From positions 1 to 56,389 of the forward strand of contig NZ_AUBH01000014.1 of the NCBI RefSeq assembly GCF_000429145.1: 56,389 nucleotides of DNA, written 5' to 3'. The translations under genes and the position numbers were made by a program. The notes under the pieces are model-generated. The model was given only the letters and a program-made list of their open reading frames with translations. It made no database searches and was not told the DNA's origin. Source of the stretch: Aestuariibacter salexigens DSM 15300 (GTDB taxonomy: Bacteria > Pseudomonadota > Gammaproteobacteria > Enterobacterales > Alteromonadaceae). Below, piece by piece: positions 1-10,160 of the stretch. Positions within the stretch are counted from its first letter, which is position 1. Each line of letters starts with the position of its first letter.

Positions 1-1
1 C

Positions 2-667
2 AGTGAGCGTATCAGGGAGCACTATGTAGATGAGCAAATCGCCACGAACAATCTATTAAAAAGTATCCTGTATGAGTTTGGTATCACCGTAGCGAAAGGC
101 AAACGCTCCCTGGTAAAAGCCATACCGGATATCCTGGAAGATGCTGAGAATGGCTTACCGGATGTGTTAAGAGGTGAGATACACCGGCTGTATCAGTTCT
201 GGCTCGAGCTGGATGAGTTAATACAGACCTCAAGTAAACGTCAGCAGCAATCTATCAATGCACACCCCAAGTGTTCAATGCTGAAAGCGCTGGACGGTGT
301 TGGCGATGTCAATGCTCTGGGACTGTATCTGGCATTAGGTGACACAGGCGCCTCATTCAAGAACGGGCGGGAGGCAGCAGCGTGCATTGGCTTAACGCCC
401 AAGCAACACAGTACAGGTGGAAAAACTGTCATGCTGGGTATCAGTAAATACATCGCCAATAAAAAACTCAGGTCGAATCTGATTCAGGGAGCCCTGGCCA
501 AGGTCAAAGTCCTTATTCATAAGGAGCCGAAAACAAAAACAGAAATCTGGCTCAAAGCCTTAATAGAGCGAAGAGGACTGCGCCGTGCTGCTGTCGCATT
601 GGCCAACAAGACTGTCAGAATCGCGTGGGCAATACTGCATCACAATACTGAGTATCGCGCAGCCTAA
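2..667 (+). CDS. IS1111-group (IS110 family) transposase, 5'-truncated by window edge
   Basis: This is the C-terminal part of a DEDD-type transposase that moves a circular IS intermediate without making target duplications. The frame is open from base 2, so the gene starts outside the window and the catalytic N-terminal DEDD domain is not seen. The visible part carries the C-terminal helix-hairpin-helix domain (Transposase_20): a GVGDVNALGLYLALGD stretch, then FKNGREAAACIGLTPKQHS, then GGKT and LGISK. The QHSTGGKT form is typical of the IS1111 subgroup. A long non-coding stretch follows it, as expected for IS1111 elements. The family call is firm. Whether the element is intact cannot be judged because its left end is missing. 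Confidence 0.9.
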   Translation, partial: SERIREHYVDEQIATNNLLKSILYEFGITVAKGKRSLVKAIPDILEDAENGLPDVLRGEIHRLYQFWLELDELIQTSSKRQQQSINAHPKCSMLKALDGVGDVNALGLYLALGDTGASFKNGREAAACIGLTPKQHSTGGKTVMLGISKYIANKKLRSNLIQGALAKVKVLIHKEPKTKTEIWLKALIERRGLRRAAVALANKTVRIAWAILHHNTEYRAA

Positions 668-974
668 ACCAGCACGATAAAACCTAAATTAACCGAGCAA
701 TTGCAATACGTTAAATGCAACAGTAAATAGGTAAGACCGACCTTCAAGAGCCTGATCATTGCCGCAGTATTTAATACTGTCTGCGCGAAGAGGCATGAAG
801 GGGCGAATACATCGATGGACAGGGTTCGCTACCCATTAAGAGTCCGAATATACGCACGCATCTAACCCATTTACTCGCACCAAACGTGTTGCAATGCAGG
901 AGGAGTCCATATACGGCAATGACAATATAAGAGCGCGCCACTGACAATAGAGGGTCGCGGCAATGACAAGCATT
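668..974 (+). other. Non-coding 3' end of the IS1111-group element, candidate guide-RNA region
   Basis: No credible gene lies here. The stretch separates the transposase stop from the secF terminator. It contains a compact hairpin (CAGTAT / ATACTG around TTA, 765-779), a second short hairpin (GGG / CCC around TTCGCTA near 823-835), and a 10-base inverted repeat listed separately. In IS1111-group elements the region downstream of the transposase gene carries the subterminal inverted repeat and encodes the small guide RNA (bridge RNA/seekRNA) that pairs with target and donor DNA. The exact right end of the IS is not resolved; it should lie between about 760 and 975. Confidence 0.45.
756..966. 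repeat. 10-bp inverted repeat pair in the IS 3' region
   Basis: TCATTGCCGC at 756-765 is the exact reverse complement of GCGGCAATGA at 957-966. A further partial copy, CGGCAATGAC, lies near 914-923. These could be subterminal repeats of the IS or recombination-site motifs. With only one end of the element visible, assignment to the IS boundary is an inference. Confidence 0.35.
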
Positions 975-1005
975 AAAAAGGCCGGTGTGCGATAGCACCC
1001 GGCCT
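975..1005 (-). terminator. Intrinsic terminator downstream of secF
   Basis: On the minus strand a stem AGGCCGGGTG / CACCGGCCT (one bulged base) with an 8-base loop is followed directly by five T residues. It begins 25 bases after the secF stop and should end the queA-tgt-yajC-secDF transcript. A shorter T-tract on the other side means it could also stop plus-strand transcription coming from the IS element. Confidence 0.8.
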
Positions 1006-1030
1006 ATTTTATTACCATGGCAGACGGTAT

Positions 1031-1972
1031 CTAAGGCATCGGATCTAGATCCGCTCCTTCTTTTTCGACTTCCGGTGGCATCAGGTCTTCGCGGCTGACA
1101 CCCAGCATCAGTGCAACCGAGCTGGCGATATAGACTGACGAATACGTCCCGATAATCACACCAAACAGCAGTGCCGTTGCGAAGCCGTGGATCAATGCAC
1201 CGCCTTTGAAGAACAGCGCCAGCAACACCAGCACTGTAGTCAATGAAGTGACAATGGTTCGGTTGAGCGTCTGCGTCAGCGATACGTTAATAATCTCTTC
1301 TGGCTCGCCTTTACGAATTTTGCGGAAGTTCTCACGAATACGGTCCGATACAACAATGGTATCGTTGAGCGAGTACCCTATCACCGCAAGCACGGCGGCC
1401 AGTACCGTCAGGTCAAACTCCAGCTGCAGCACCGAGAACAGGCCCAACGTCAAAATAACATCGTGCGCCAACGCCGACACTGAACCCAGTGCAAAGCGCC
1501 ATTCAAAACGCATCGCAACGTAAATAAGGATACAGATAAGTGCGACCAGCATCGCCAGACCGCCCTGCTCAGTAAGCTCTTCACCCACGTTAGGACCAAC
1601 GAATTCGATGCGACGCATTTCCACGCCCGCTTCGCCGGTGCGTAGGGCAGCCAATACCTGATCACCAATGGTCGCCGCTTTCACACCTTCGCGAGGAGCA
1701 ATTCGGATCAGTACATCCTGGCTACTGCCGAAGTTTTGTACCACGGCGTCAGCAAAGCCTGCAGCGGTTAGCTCAGTGCGCACCTCGTCAAGGTTAGCAG
1801 CCGACGGATAGCCAACTTCAATCAGCGTACCGCCGGTAAAATCCAGCCCCCAGTTAAGCTGATTGACAGACAATGACACCAGCGAGCCAATGATCAAAAT
1901 AGTAGAGAGCACCAGCGCCGGCACCCGCAGCTTCATGAAATTGACCGTATTTTCCAGTTTTAATAATTGCAT
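1031..1972 (-). CDS. secF: Protein translocase subunit SecF
   Basis: SecF pairs with SecD to form the proton-driven accessory complex of the SecYEG translocon, which helps pull secreted proteins into the periplasm. The 313-residue length is normal for a separate SecF. An N-terminal membrane segment (about residues 15-35) is followed by the conserved GLDFTGGTLIEV motif at the start of the periplasmic P1 domain. Five more membrane segments occupy residues 135-290, with the AVIGYSLNDTIVVSDRIREN signature between them. The start has an AAGGAG ribosome site at good spacing. It lies 11 bases after secD and is the last gene of the operon, just before a terminator. Confidence 0.97.
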   Translation of the reverse strand: MQLLKLENTVNFMKLRVPALVLSTILIIGSLVSLSVNQLNWGLDFTGGTLIEVGYPSAANLDEVRTELTAAGFADAVVQNFGSSQDVLIRIAPREGVKAATIGDQVLAALRTGEAGVEMRRIEFVGPNVGEELTEQGGLAMLVALICILIYVAMRFEWRFALGSVSALAHDVILTLGLFSVLQLEFDLTVLAAVLAVIGYSLNDTIVVSDRIRENFRKIRKGEPEEIINVSLTQTLNRTIVTSLTTVLVLLALFFKGGALIHGFATALLFGVIIGTYSSVYIASSVALMLGVSREDLMPPEVEKEGADLDPMP

Positions 1973-1983
1973 TGTGCTGCTCC

Positions 1984-3828
1984 TTAAATCGCCAGTGACT
2001 TCAAGCGTCGACCGCCGTACACGGCATTGACGATATAACGGGTCACAATGATGGCGGTGAACATCGATGTGATCAAACCAATCATCAGCGTGATCGAGAA
2101 GCCTTTAATCGGTCCGGTCCCCACTGCAAATAGGATAAGCGCAGCGATAAAGGTGGTGATATTGGCATCAAGAATGGTCGAGAAGGCGCTGTCATAGCCA
2201 TGATGTATGGCCTGCTGCGGACTTCTTCCATCGCGCAGTTCTTCTCGTATTCGTTCGAAGATAAGCACGTTGGCGTCGACCGCCATACCAACGGTCAAAA
2301 CAATCCCGGCCATGCCAGGCAGGGTAAGTGTCGCGCCTGGTATCATCGACATTACGCCAACGATCATCACCAGGTTTGTCAGTAGCGCAACATTAGCCAC
2401 TACGCCAAACGCTTTATAGTAAATAAGCATAAATACCAACACAGCCGCCAGACCCCACATGATAGCCTGCATACCCAGATCGATATTTTCCTGTCCGAGG
2501 CTCGGTCCTACGGTGCGCTCTTCAACAATCTGGATTGGGGCAATCAGGGCACCAGCACGCAGAAGAAGCGCCAGGTCGCGGGCTTCTTTAGGTGAATCAA
2601 GGCCGGTAATTCTAAAACTGCTGCCCAGACGTGCGCGAATTGTCGCGACGTTAATCACTTCTTCGTTTTTCTCAAAGATAAGACGGCCGTTGGCGTCACG
2701 GTCGCCCGTGGCTTTGTACTCAATAAACACGGTTGCCATGGGCTTACCGATGTTGTCCTTGGTGCCCTGCGACATTTTATTGCCGCCTTTCGAATCAAGA
2801 GAAATGTTGACCTGCGGAATGCCGTACTCATCGACACCGCTGGCAGCATCAATAATGTGGTTACCTGTCAGCATTACGCGCTTTTCGAGCAGCTGTGGAA
2901 TACCCTGACGGTCATCAATCAGCTGTGAGCCAGGCGGCACACGGCCATCCATCGCATCACGAATATCATTGTCCTGGTCAACCATACGGAATTCCAGGGT
3001 CGCCGTTGCGTTAAGAATTTCTTTCGCACGGGCCGTGTCCTGAATGCCGGGCAGTTGCACTACAATGCGGTCAGCGCCCTGCTTCTGTACCACCGGTTCT
3101 GCCACACCAAGCTGGTTAACACGGTTTCGGATGATAGTAATGTTTTGTTGTACCGCATAATCGCGAACTTCAAGAATGCGCTGCTCAGATAGACGCGCCT
3201 CAAGTATCAGACTGTCTTCTTCGGTGAAGACCAAATCGCGGTTACGGTTTTTCAGGAAAAACTCTGCGCTGTCCAGTGTTTCCTCATCGCGAAACTGGAT
3301 CACCACGTGGTCAGATTCCTGACGCACGGTGCGATAGCGCAAACCTTCTTCGCGCAGCGCGGTGCGAAAATCACCGACCATATCTTCCAGCGCCTTATCT
3401 ATTGCGCTGTTCATATCCACTTCCATCAAGAAGTGTACGCCGCCTCGTAAGTCAAGACCGAGCTTCATGGGTGAACCACCAATTTCTTCCAGCCAAGAGG
3501 GTGTGTCTGGTGCCAGGTTCATCGCTACAACGTAATCTTCACCTAACTCCCGCTCAAGCAGTTCACGTGTAACAAGCTGCGTATCAGAGTCTTTTAATCT
3601 TACCAGGATGCGCTCATCTTCGAATTCAACCCGTTTGACGTCTATGTTCTCGGCGTTCAGCGTCTGCTCGACGCGGCTCAGAAGTGAGCTGTCAACCACG
3701 GCGTTACGGCCGGCGGAGATTTGCACGGCGTTATCTTCGCCATACAGATTGGGGAGAGCATACAGAGCGCACATACCAATCAGCAGAATGACCAGAATGT
3801 GCTTCCATAGCGGGGTTTGATTTAACAC
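1984..3828 (-). CDS. secD: Protein translocase subunit SecD
   Basis: This is the large partner of SecF in the inner membrane. The 614-residue protein is full length: one N-terminal membrane helix, a large periplasmic region opening with [17 protein letters not shown] (about residue 120), and six membrane segments in a C-terminal block (about 455-605) containing [18 protein letters not shown], the SecD counterpart of the SecF signature. The start is a GTG preceded by GAGGA. Its position between yajC and secF is the usual gammaproteobacterial order. Confidence 0.97.
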   Translation of the reverse strand: MLNQTPLWKHILVILLIGMCALYALPNLYGEDNAVQISAGRNAVVDSSLLSRVEQTLNAENIDVKRVEFEDERILVRLKDSDTQLVTRELLERELGEDYVVAMNLAPDTPSWLEEIGGSPMKLGLDLRGGVHFLMEVDMNSAIDKALEDMVGDFRTALREEGLRYRTVRQESDHVVIQFRDEETLDSAEFFLKNRNRDLVFTEEDSLILEARLSEQRILEVRDYAVQQNITIIRNRVNQLGVAEPVVQKQGADRIVVQLPGIQDTARAKEILNATATLEFRMVDQDNDIRDAMDGRVPPGSQLIDDRQGIPQLLEKRVMLTGNHIIDAASGVDEYGIPQVNISLDSKGGNKMSQGTKDNIGKPMATVFIEYKATGDRDANGRLIFEKNEEVINVATIRARLGSSFRITGLDSPKEARDLALLLRAGALIAPIQIVEERTVGPSLGQENIDLGMQAIMWGLAAVLVFMLIYYKAFGVVANVALLTNLVMIVGVMSMIPGATLTLPGMAGIVLTVGMAVDANVLIFERIREELRDGRSPQQAIHHGYDSAFSTILDANITTFIAALILFAVGTGPIKGFSITLMIGLITSMFTAIIVTRYIVNAVYGGRRLKSLAI

Positions 3829-3905
3829 TGCGAATTCCTCATGCGGTGTTTTTAAAAATTAAACGGGCGGCATGTCGTTTCAGCCTGCCGCCCTGCTTGC
3901 GATTA

Positions 3906-4244
3906 TTACTGGACAGATTTCATCGTGCCTTTTGGCAGAACGGCAGTCACTGACTGCTTCTGGATAACGATATTGTTGTTATCGTTCAGCGCGATTTCGA
4001 TAAAGTCTTTATCGTCACTTACCTTAGTGATGCGGCCAACCAGCCCACCTTGGGTCAACACTTCATCGCCTTTACTCAGTGAAGACACCAGGTTCTTGTG
4101 CTCTTTGACGCGCTTGGCCTGTGGGCGATACAGCATGAAATAAAAAATCAAACCGAACACGGCCAGCATGATCAGCATTTCGAAACCGCCGCCCTGGTTT
4201 GCACCGGCTTGTTGTGCATATGCGTTAGAAATGAAAAAGTCCAT
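3906..4244 (-). CDS. yajC: Sec translocon accessory protein YajC
   Basis: This is a small single-pass membrane protein that associates with SecDF. The start chosen is ATG at 4244, giving MDFFISNAYAQQ and 112 residues, because a GAGGA ribosome site sits six bases upstream and because YajC proteins normally open with this F-I-S-N-A-Y-A-Q pattern. An upstream in-frame TTG at 4256 is not favoured. One membrane helix (about residues 22-40) ends in YRPQAKR, followed by a basic cytoplasmic domain with KGDEVLTQGGLVGRI. It lies between tgt and secD. Confidence 0.95.
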   Translation of the reverse strand: MDFFISNAYAQQAGANQGGGFEMLIMLAVFGLIFYFMLYRPQAKRVKEHKNLVSSLSKGDEVLTQGGLVGRITKVSDDKDFIEIALNDNNNIVIQKQSVTAVLPKGTMKSVQ

Positions 4245-4276
4245 AATAATCCTCAAACTCTCTTGTTGTTATTAAA

Positions 4277-5443
<1,167 letters not shown>

Positions 5444-5489
5444 TTATCTGGCGCCGGAGTATACTAGAGCGTGTTGATGGCTTAAACCG

Positions 5490-6542
5490 CTACGTTGACT
5501 TCTGTGTTTTTCTTTCCAGCAACATCGCATCACCATAGCTAAAGAAACGATATTCCTGTTCAACCGCCTGACGGTAAGCTTCGAGAATATTCTCTTTGCC
5601 GGCAAACGCGCTGACCAGCATGATCAAGGTCGACTCAGGCAGATGGAAGTTGGTGATCATGGCATCAATCACCTTAAACTCGAAGCCAGGATAGATGAAG
5701 ATATCCGTATCCTGCATAAATGGCGCAATGATCTCGTCACCGGCGCATGCTGCCGCCGCTGATTCCAGCGAACGCACCGACGTTGTGCCGACCGCGATCA
5801 CCCGATTACCCGCATTTTTAGTGGCAATAATGGCATCCACGACGTCTTGTGGTACTTCAGCATATTCGCTATGCATCTGGTGTTCCTGAATATTTTCAAC
5901 CCGCACTGGTGAGAATGTACCAGCACCGACATGCAGTGTAATGAAAGCCTGCTGAATACCTTTTTCTTTGAGTTTAACCAGGATGTCGTCATCGAAATGC
6001 AGTCCAGCAGTCGGTGCAGCTACTGCACCCGGCTTTTCGTTATAGACCGTTTGATAACGTTCTTTATCGCTGTCCTCATCCGGGCGGTCGATGTAAGGAG
6101 GCAACGGCATATGACCGTATTCTTCAAGCACGGCTAACACCGGCTTTTCCCCTTCAATTTTTAGCTTAAATAGGTCGCCTTGTCGCTCCAGCATGGTGGC
6201 TTCAACTTTGTCTTCGAGAATAAGCGTATTTCCAGGCTTCGGCGACTTGTTAGCACGCACATGCGCTAACACTGTGTGATCATCAAGCAATCGTTCTACC
6301 AGTACTTCAACCTTACCGCCGGTCGTTTTTTCTCCCAACATACGGGCCGGGATAACACGGGTATTATTGAATACCAGCAGATCGCCTGGATTGAGCAAGT
6401 CAAGAATATCAGTAAAGCGGCAGTGCTCAATGTTACCCGTATTTCCTTCTAGGTGAAGCAAGCGGCTCGCCGTCCTATCCTTCATCGGATAGCGGGCAAT
6501 CAAATGTTCCGGCAAGTCAAAATGAAAATCTGCAAGCTTCAT
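5490..6542 (-). CDS. queA: S-adenosylmethionine:tRNA ribosyltransferase-isomerase
   Basis: QueA transfers and isomerises the ribosyl group of SAM onto preQ1-tRNA to give epoxyqueuosine. The length (350 residues) is standard. Conserved family stretches seen are the N-terminal [36 protein letters not shown] and TLHVGAGTF, and the C-terminal [18 protein letters not shown]. It is the first gene of the minus-strand queA-tgt-yajC-secDF group, so its promoter should lie in the AT-rich stretch at 6543-6750, although no convincing -35/-10 pair was singled out. Confidence 0.98.
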   Translation of the reverse strand: MKLADFHFDLPEHLIARYPMKDRTASRLLHLEGNTGNIEHCRFTDILDLLNPGDLLVFNNTRVIPARMLGEKTTGGKVEVLVERLLDDHTVLAHVRANKSPKPGNTLILEDKVEATMLERQGDLFKLKIEGEKPVLAVLEEYGHMPLPPYIDRPDEDSDKERYQTVYNEKPGAVAAPTAGLHFDDDILVKLKEKGIQQAFITLHVGAGTFSPVRVENIQEHQMHSEYAEVPQDVVDAIIATKNAGNRVIAVGTTSVRSLESAAAACAGDEIIAPFMQDTDIFIYPGFEFKVIDAMITNFHLPESTLIMLVSAFAGKENILEAYRQAVEQEYRFFSYGDAMLLERKTQKST

Positions 6543-6785
6543 GAAGTTATCATTCTCTATGTATCGAAGATGTGGCGCGGCATTTTACAGCAAGTCAGCG
6601 CTAAAGGGAGTGGAAAATGGACAGAATAATTCGAGGTACAGATTCGATTTACGCTTTGCTGATTCAAGTATTTTTCTATATACCTATAGATCTTTCTGTA
6701 TACCCAATCTCGTTGGTGAAAGATTACACAGATACGTATACTTCATAGTAGTTTTTATGCGTGATGCTCTCCTAGTACATTGTTT
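6543..6785 (+). other. Intergenic region upstream of queA; possible small transcript
   Basis: No protein gene was recognised in this stretch, and the open frame crossing it on the plus strand lacks family signatures. It should hold the queA promoter on the minus strand. A strong plus-strand intrinsic terminator ends it although no plus-strand gene precedes it, which is why a small RNA is considered here. Confidence 0.3.
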
Positions 6786-6813
6786 GCCCGGCTACATGCC
6801 GGGCTTTTTTTTT
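6786..6813 (+). terminator. Strong plus-strand intrinsic terminator without an assigned gene
   Basis: A perfect 7-bp stem GCCCGGC / GCCGGGC around the loop TACAT is followed by nine T residues on the plus strand. On the minus strand the stem is not followed by T residues, so it does not terminate the neighbouring 6845-7132 gene. Both flanking genes are on the minus strand. Confidence 0.85.
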
Positions 6814-6844
6814 AATCGCCCCGCGGACCACATGATGAGTGCGT

Positions 6845-7132
6845 TCAGTCCACTTTCACGCCGAGTTCCTGCAGCATATCGTGTAAATCCTGACGGTCTA
6901 TCTGACGTATGTTCAGCACATACATAACTTGTAACAATAAGTCTGCACCCAGGATCCCTTTGTTCACTTTATTGCGCAGGTTATCTGCGCTTTGTTCGAT
7001 ACCTATCGCGCCAAGTCGCTCGCTAAGTTGTTGATATTTCACGCCTCGCTTTGACATTTCTGCCTTTATAAGACGCTGCACCAGCTGGCGCCATTCGGAT
7101 TGAGTCGACAAATTCGGCAAAACAAAAACCAC
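6845..7132 (-). CDS. DUF6471-like small protein
   Basis: This is a 95-residue soluble protein. The region EWRQLVQRLIKAEMSKRGVKY, then LSERLGAIGIEQSADNLRNKVN, then KGILGADLLLQVMYVL resembles the DUF6471 family, a small helical domain with a helix-turn-helix-like look often found as a lone gene in proteobacteria. Function is unknown. A DNA-binding role is only an inference from the helical pattern. The start used is a GTG with no strong ribosome site, so the first 10-20 residues are uncertain. It is divergent from the yjfI operon and shares the 7133-7339 promoter region with it. Confidence 0.65.
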   Translation of the reverse strand: MVFVLPNLSTQSEWRQLVQRLIKAEMSKRGVKYQQLSERLGAIGIEQSADNLRNKVNKGILGADLLLQVMYVLNIRQIDRQDLHDMLQELGVKVD

Positions 7133-7193
7133 CCTAAACGTGAATTATTTTTTACATAAAAACACTTTATTAACCATTTAGCAAAAATAAAGT

Positions 7194-7223
7194 TTGACTA
7201 ATGGTTTTTTCAATGACTACACT
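7194..7223 (+). promoter_or_regulatory. Putative sigma-70 promoter of the yjfI operon
   Basis: TTGACT (7194-7199) and TACACT (7218-7223) are separated by 18 bases in an AT-rich context, about 115 bases upstream of the yjfI start. The spacing and match are acceptable but not perfect. The same region must serve the divergent DUF6471-like gene. Confidence 0.4.
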
Positions 7224-7339
7224 GACAACAGTTGACCAACGTGCTTTCGGTATACATAGTAGTCAATTAAACGCGTGTCGCTACGTCATGTAGTTTAGTC
7301 ATATTATCACGCAACAATGTCATAAACAGGAGAGTATGT

Positions 7340-7729
7340 ATGACCTGGGATCTTGAGCAACTTGAGAGCCTGTTGAAAGACCACGACGAACTGGTGGTCA
7401 CCCGAGAAGAACAGTGCTTGTTGATTGCCAACAGTGATGGCATCGACGCATGGCTGGCCATTAGTGGCGAGCAAATTCTGATCGAGTCGTTGTTGTTTGC
7501 GGTGAGCGAAGTCAAGGATGTCAATGCCCTGAACGGTGAGATCCTGCGCACACATATGCTGTTTCCTCTGACAACGGTGGGCATATCTGCTGTTGGCGGT
7601 GAAGAGTATTACACTGCATTTGGGGCACTGAGTTCACAGTCAAAAGCCGAAAGTATCGTGATCGAAATTGAAACGTTGTTCCAGAACGTAGAGGCATTTA
7701 TTGATGCCTTTCAGGAACATCTTGGGTAA
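7340..7729 (+). CDS. yjfI: YjfI-like DUF2170 protein, first gene of the yjf operon
   Basis: This 129-residue acidic soluble protein matches the DUF2170 (YjfI) pattern: MTWDLEQLESLL at the start, LPLTTVGI-like FPLTTVGISAVGGEEYY in the middle, and a C-terminal helix ending in FQEHLG. In E. coli yjfI leads a six-gene cluster (yjfI, yjfJ, yjfK, yjfL, yjfM, yjfC) of unknown function, and the same order follows here. The ATG has a GGAGAG ribosome site. The biochemical role is unknown. Position next to a PspA-family gene suggests a membrane-stress context. Confidence 0.85.
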   Translation: MTWDLEQLESLLKDHDELVVTREEQCLLIANSDGIDAWLAISGEQILIESLLFAVSEVKDVNALNGEILRTHMLFPLTTVGISAVGGEEYYTAFGALSSQSKAESIVIEIETLFQNVEAFIDAFQEHLG

Positions 7730-7743
7730 TCGAGGAGAAGACG

Positions 7744-8424
7744 ATGTCGGTGTGGAGAAAATTGATTACAGCTGTAAAGGGCGGCGCAACTGAAGCTGCG
7801 CAGACCGTGGTAGACAGTCAGGCTATTCGGATCCTGGAACAGGAAATCCGCGAAGCAAAGGACGAGCTGCGCAAATCTGACCATGCACGCACGCAGATTT
7901 TAGCCAAGTGCAAATTGTCGCAGCAGAAAGTAGATGGTTTTAAGAAGTCTATTGCTGAATATGAGGAACATGCCCGCAAAGCGGTCGACACAGATCGTCA
8001 ACTGGCGCTGGATTGTGCACAAAAAGTGTCGGACTTACGCGCGGAAATGGACACCGAGCAAAGCTATCTCGATCAGTTCATTCAGTCTGAAAAGCAACTG
8101 GCGGCGAATATTAGCCAGGCCAAAGCCAATCTGCGTCGTCTTGAGCAGCAGGTAGATATGGTCAAGGCAACCGAATCGGTACAAAAAGCCCAGGTTGCAG
8201 TGTCATCCCGTCACATGGGTGCCAACACTAAAATGAAAACCGCGACCGAATCTTTGTCACGCATTCAGGAACGTCAAAAACTGCGCGGTGCAGAATTGCA
8301 AGCCGCGGAAGAGCTGGCCGCCTCAGAATCAAGCGATGATCTTGAAAAGCGTCTGGCCGAGGCGGGCATCAAAGGTGGTAAATCCAGTGCAGATGATGAA
8401 CTGAGCAGGATCCTTGGCAACTAA
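7744..8424 (+). CDS. yjfJ: PspA/IM30-family protein YjfJ
   Basis: This 226-residue, almost wholly helical coiled-coil protein belongs to the PspA/IM30 (ESCRT-III-like) family, whose members polymerise on the inner membrane surface and support its integrity. The N-terminal amphipathic segment (MSVWRKLITAVKGGATEAAQ) is followed by long charged heptad-like helices up to residue 200 and a short acidic tail. It lies 14 bases after yjfI and overlaps the next gene by 11 bases, so translation is probably coupled to the K+ channel gene. Which membrane stress it answers is not shown by sequence. Confidence 0.88.
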   Translation: MSVWRKLITAVKGGATEAAQTVVDSQAIRILEQEIREAKDELRKSDHARTQILAKCKLSQQKVDGFKKSIAEYEEHARKAVDTDRQLALDCAQKVSDLRAEMDTEQSYLDQFIQSEKQLAANISQAKANLRRLEQQVDMVKATESVQKAQVAVSSRHMGANTKMKTATESLSRIQERQKLRGAELQAAEELAASESSDDLEKRLAEAGIKGGKSSADDELSRILGN

Positions 8425-9499
8425 GCAATCCAAAGACAGCGCGCTACCGCAATTAACCTGGGTTAAGGTTCGTAAGATTGTCACGCGCTATTTTGTTGAA
8501 GCGCGCTGGTACACCATTGTACTGGCGCTCATTTTTTATGGCATCAGTAGCTGGTGGCTGCTAGATCTGTCCGGTGAAACGGCGCTGCTTGAGCCGGCTG
8601 ACTTTATCTACTGGCTGGCCGTTACAGGCTCAACAGTGGGCTATGGTGACATGTCGCCCAGCACGCCAATGGGCAAGACCATTGTTGCGTTTTATATCAT
8701 CCCGTTCGGGCTGACATTGTTCGCACTGGCAGTGGGTCGCGTTGCAGCCTGGGTGTCAGAGCAGTGGCGAAGGGGGGTAAAAGGATTGAATAGCGTTGAA
8801 TTAAACGATCATTTACTGGTAATTGGGTGGAATGAAAACAGAACTCAGCATCTGCTCAAGCTGTTGCTGAAAGAGCGTGCTGAGTCAGCAGATAAGCCAG
8901 AAATCATGTTATGCGTCAGGGTCGATATAGAGAATCCACTGCCCGGTGAAATAGAATTTATTAAAGTTAACTCGTTCAATAAAGATGACGACATGGACCG
9001 CGCCAGCGTCGCACGAGCACGCACCATATTAATTGATAACCCGCAGGATGACATGACCCTGGCCACGGCGCTGTATTGCGCTAAACGGAACGATAGCGCA
9101 CATGTGGTTGCCTATTTTCAGGATGACAGTCTGGCAGATTTGCTCAAAACCCATTGCCCTAACGTCGAATGTACGCCCAGTGTAGCGGTGGAAATGCTGG
9201 CTAAATCAGCGTTTGATCCGGGCTCCAGCGTACTACACCACGACCTAATCAGTGTTGAAGAGGGTCAGGCGCAGTATTCCGTGGCGCTGCCATTGACGGT
9301 CAATGCGCGCAGTGTCGAGCAGGTATTCAACAGTTTGAAAAAGCACTACGACGCCACCTTTATTGGTTTTGCACCAGGCACCAATGCTACGGCGATAAAG
9401 GTCAATCCGCCGATGGATGAAGTCATCTCGCCCGGCGATAAGCTGTTTTACATTTCAGATCATCGCATCAATGATTTGAATTGGGCGTTGTTGGAGTAA
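8414..9499 (+). CDS. Two-TM potassium channel with RCK/TrkA-N domain
   Basis: This is an inner-membrane K+ channel protein of 361 residues. Two membrane helices (about 33-52 and 88-108) flank a re-entrant pore with the selectivity filter TGSTVGYGD at residues 71-79. A cytoplasmic regulatory domain starting HLLVIGWNENRTQHLLKLLL and running to the C-terminus resembles RCK/TrkA-N domains. The glycine-rich nucleotide loop is altered (GWNEN), so ligand binding may differ from the standard form. The start is TTG at 8414, overlapping yjfJ by 11 bases. E. coli lacks this gene in its yjf cluster, so here the channel is an added operon member. Confidence 0.9.
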   Translation: MATKQSKDSALPQLTWVKVRKIVTRYFVEARWYTIVLALIFYGISSWWLLDLSGETALLEPADFIYWLAVTGSTVGYGDMSPSTPMGKTIVAFYIIPFGLTLFALAVGRVAAWVSEQWRRGVKGLNSVELNDHLLVIGWNENRTQHLLKLLLKERAESADKPEIMLCVRVDIENPLPGEIEFIKVNSFNKDDDMDRASVARARTILIDNPQDDMTLATALYCAKRNDSAHVVAYFQDDSLADLLKTHCPNVECTPSVAVEMLAKSAFDPGSSVLHHDLISVEEGQAQYSVALPLTVNARSVEQVFNSLKKHYDATFIGFAPGTNATAIKVNPPMDEVISPGDKLFYISDHRINDLNWALLE

Positions 9500-9502
9500 G
9501 TC

Positions 9503-10150
9503 ATGTTTTCCAAATGGTTTGGTAAAGATAAAACACCGAAGGGCCCGCAAGCGCCAGAGATCATGGGCCTGTACTTGGGCGGCTCATTTGAGCTGGACGC
9601 ACTTAAGCTACGCTTGATGGAACCACAGCTGTGTATCGAAGGCGCCTCCCCTCAACAGTTGATACAGGCAGTAGGCGAAGTGCATTTGGACAGCGGCGGC
9701 AAAATTCTGCGCTTCTATACAGATGATGACGCATTTGTGCAGGTCATTCTGGATGGTGGCGACAGCGAGAACCACATTACTGACGTTAAGCTCTGGTATT
9801 TCTACGACACCAAGACGGTGGGCAGCGATGCCCAATGGCAAACCTTACTTAATAAAGACATTTCGCAGCCCTCTTACATGCTCAACGAGCACAGTTTTAC
9901 TCGGGTGTGGGACGCCGTAGGTGAGAGTTCACCGCCAGTCGCCATGACCGAGAAAACCTATGAAGAAGACGGTGACACTTCCGAAACAGACCAGTTTGTG
10001 ATGCTATATGAGCGCGAGCTTGAAAATGGTGAATTTGAAAGTCTGCTGGTCAGCGGTGAAGAAAAAATTGTCGGCCACAATGCGGACCGTTGCCTCGTTC
10101 TAAGCACCGGCTTTAATCTGTCACCCGCCGATATCAAAATTAACGGATAG
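9503..10150 (+). CDS. yjfK: YjfK-like DUF2491 protein
   Basis: This 215-residue soluble protein matches YjfK (DUF2491): MFSKWFGKDK at the N-terminus, a GGSFELDALKLRLMEPQL segment near residue 28, an IQAVGEVHLDSGGKILRFYTDDDAF core, and a VMLYERELENGEFESLLVS strand pair near the end. It starts three bases after the channel stop. Function is unknown; conserved co-occurrence with YjfJ and YjfL suggests one assembly. No signal peptide or membrane helix is seen, so it is probably cytoplasmic. Confidence 0.87.
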   Translation: MFSKWFGKDKTPKGPQAPEIMGLYLGGSFELDALKLRLMEPQLCIEGASPQQLIQAVGEVHLDSGGKILRFYTDDDAFVQVILDGGDSENHITDVKLWYFYDTKTVGSDAQWQTLLNKDISQPSYMLNEHSFTRVWDAVGESSPPVAMTEKTYEEDGDTSETDQFVMLYERELENGEFESLLVSGEEKIVGHNADRCLVLSTGFNLSPADIKING

Positions 10151-10160
10151 GAAAAATCGT

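Noticed and set aside
771-998. 75-codon minus-strand frame in the IS tail
   Set aside because: It overlaps the secF terminator hairpin and IS non-coding end, has no family signature and no ribosome site.
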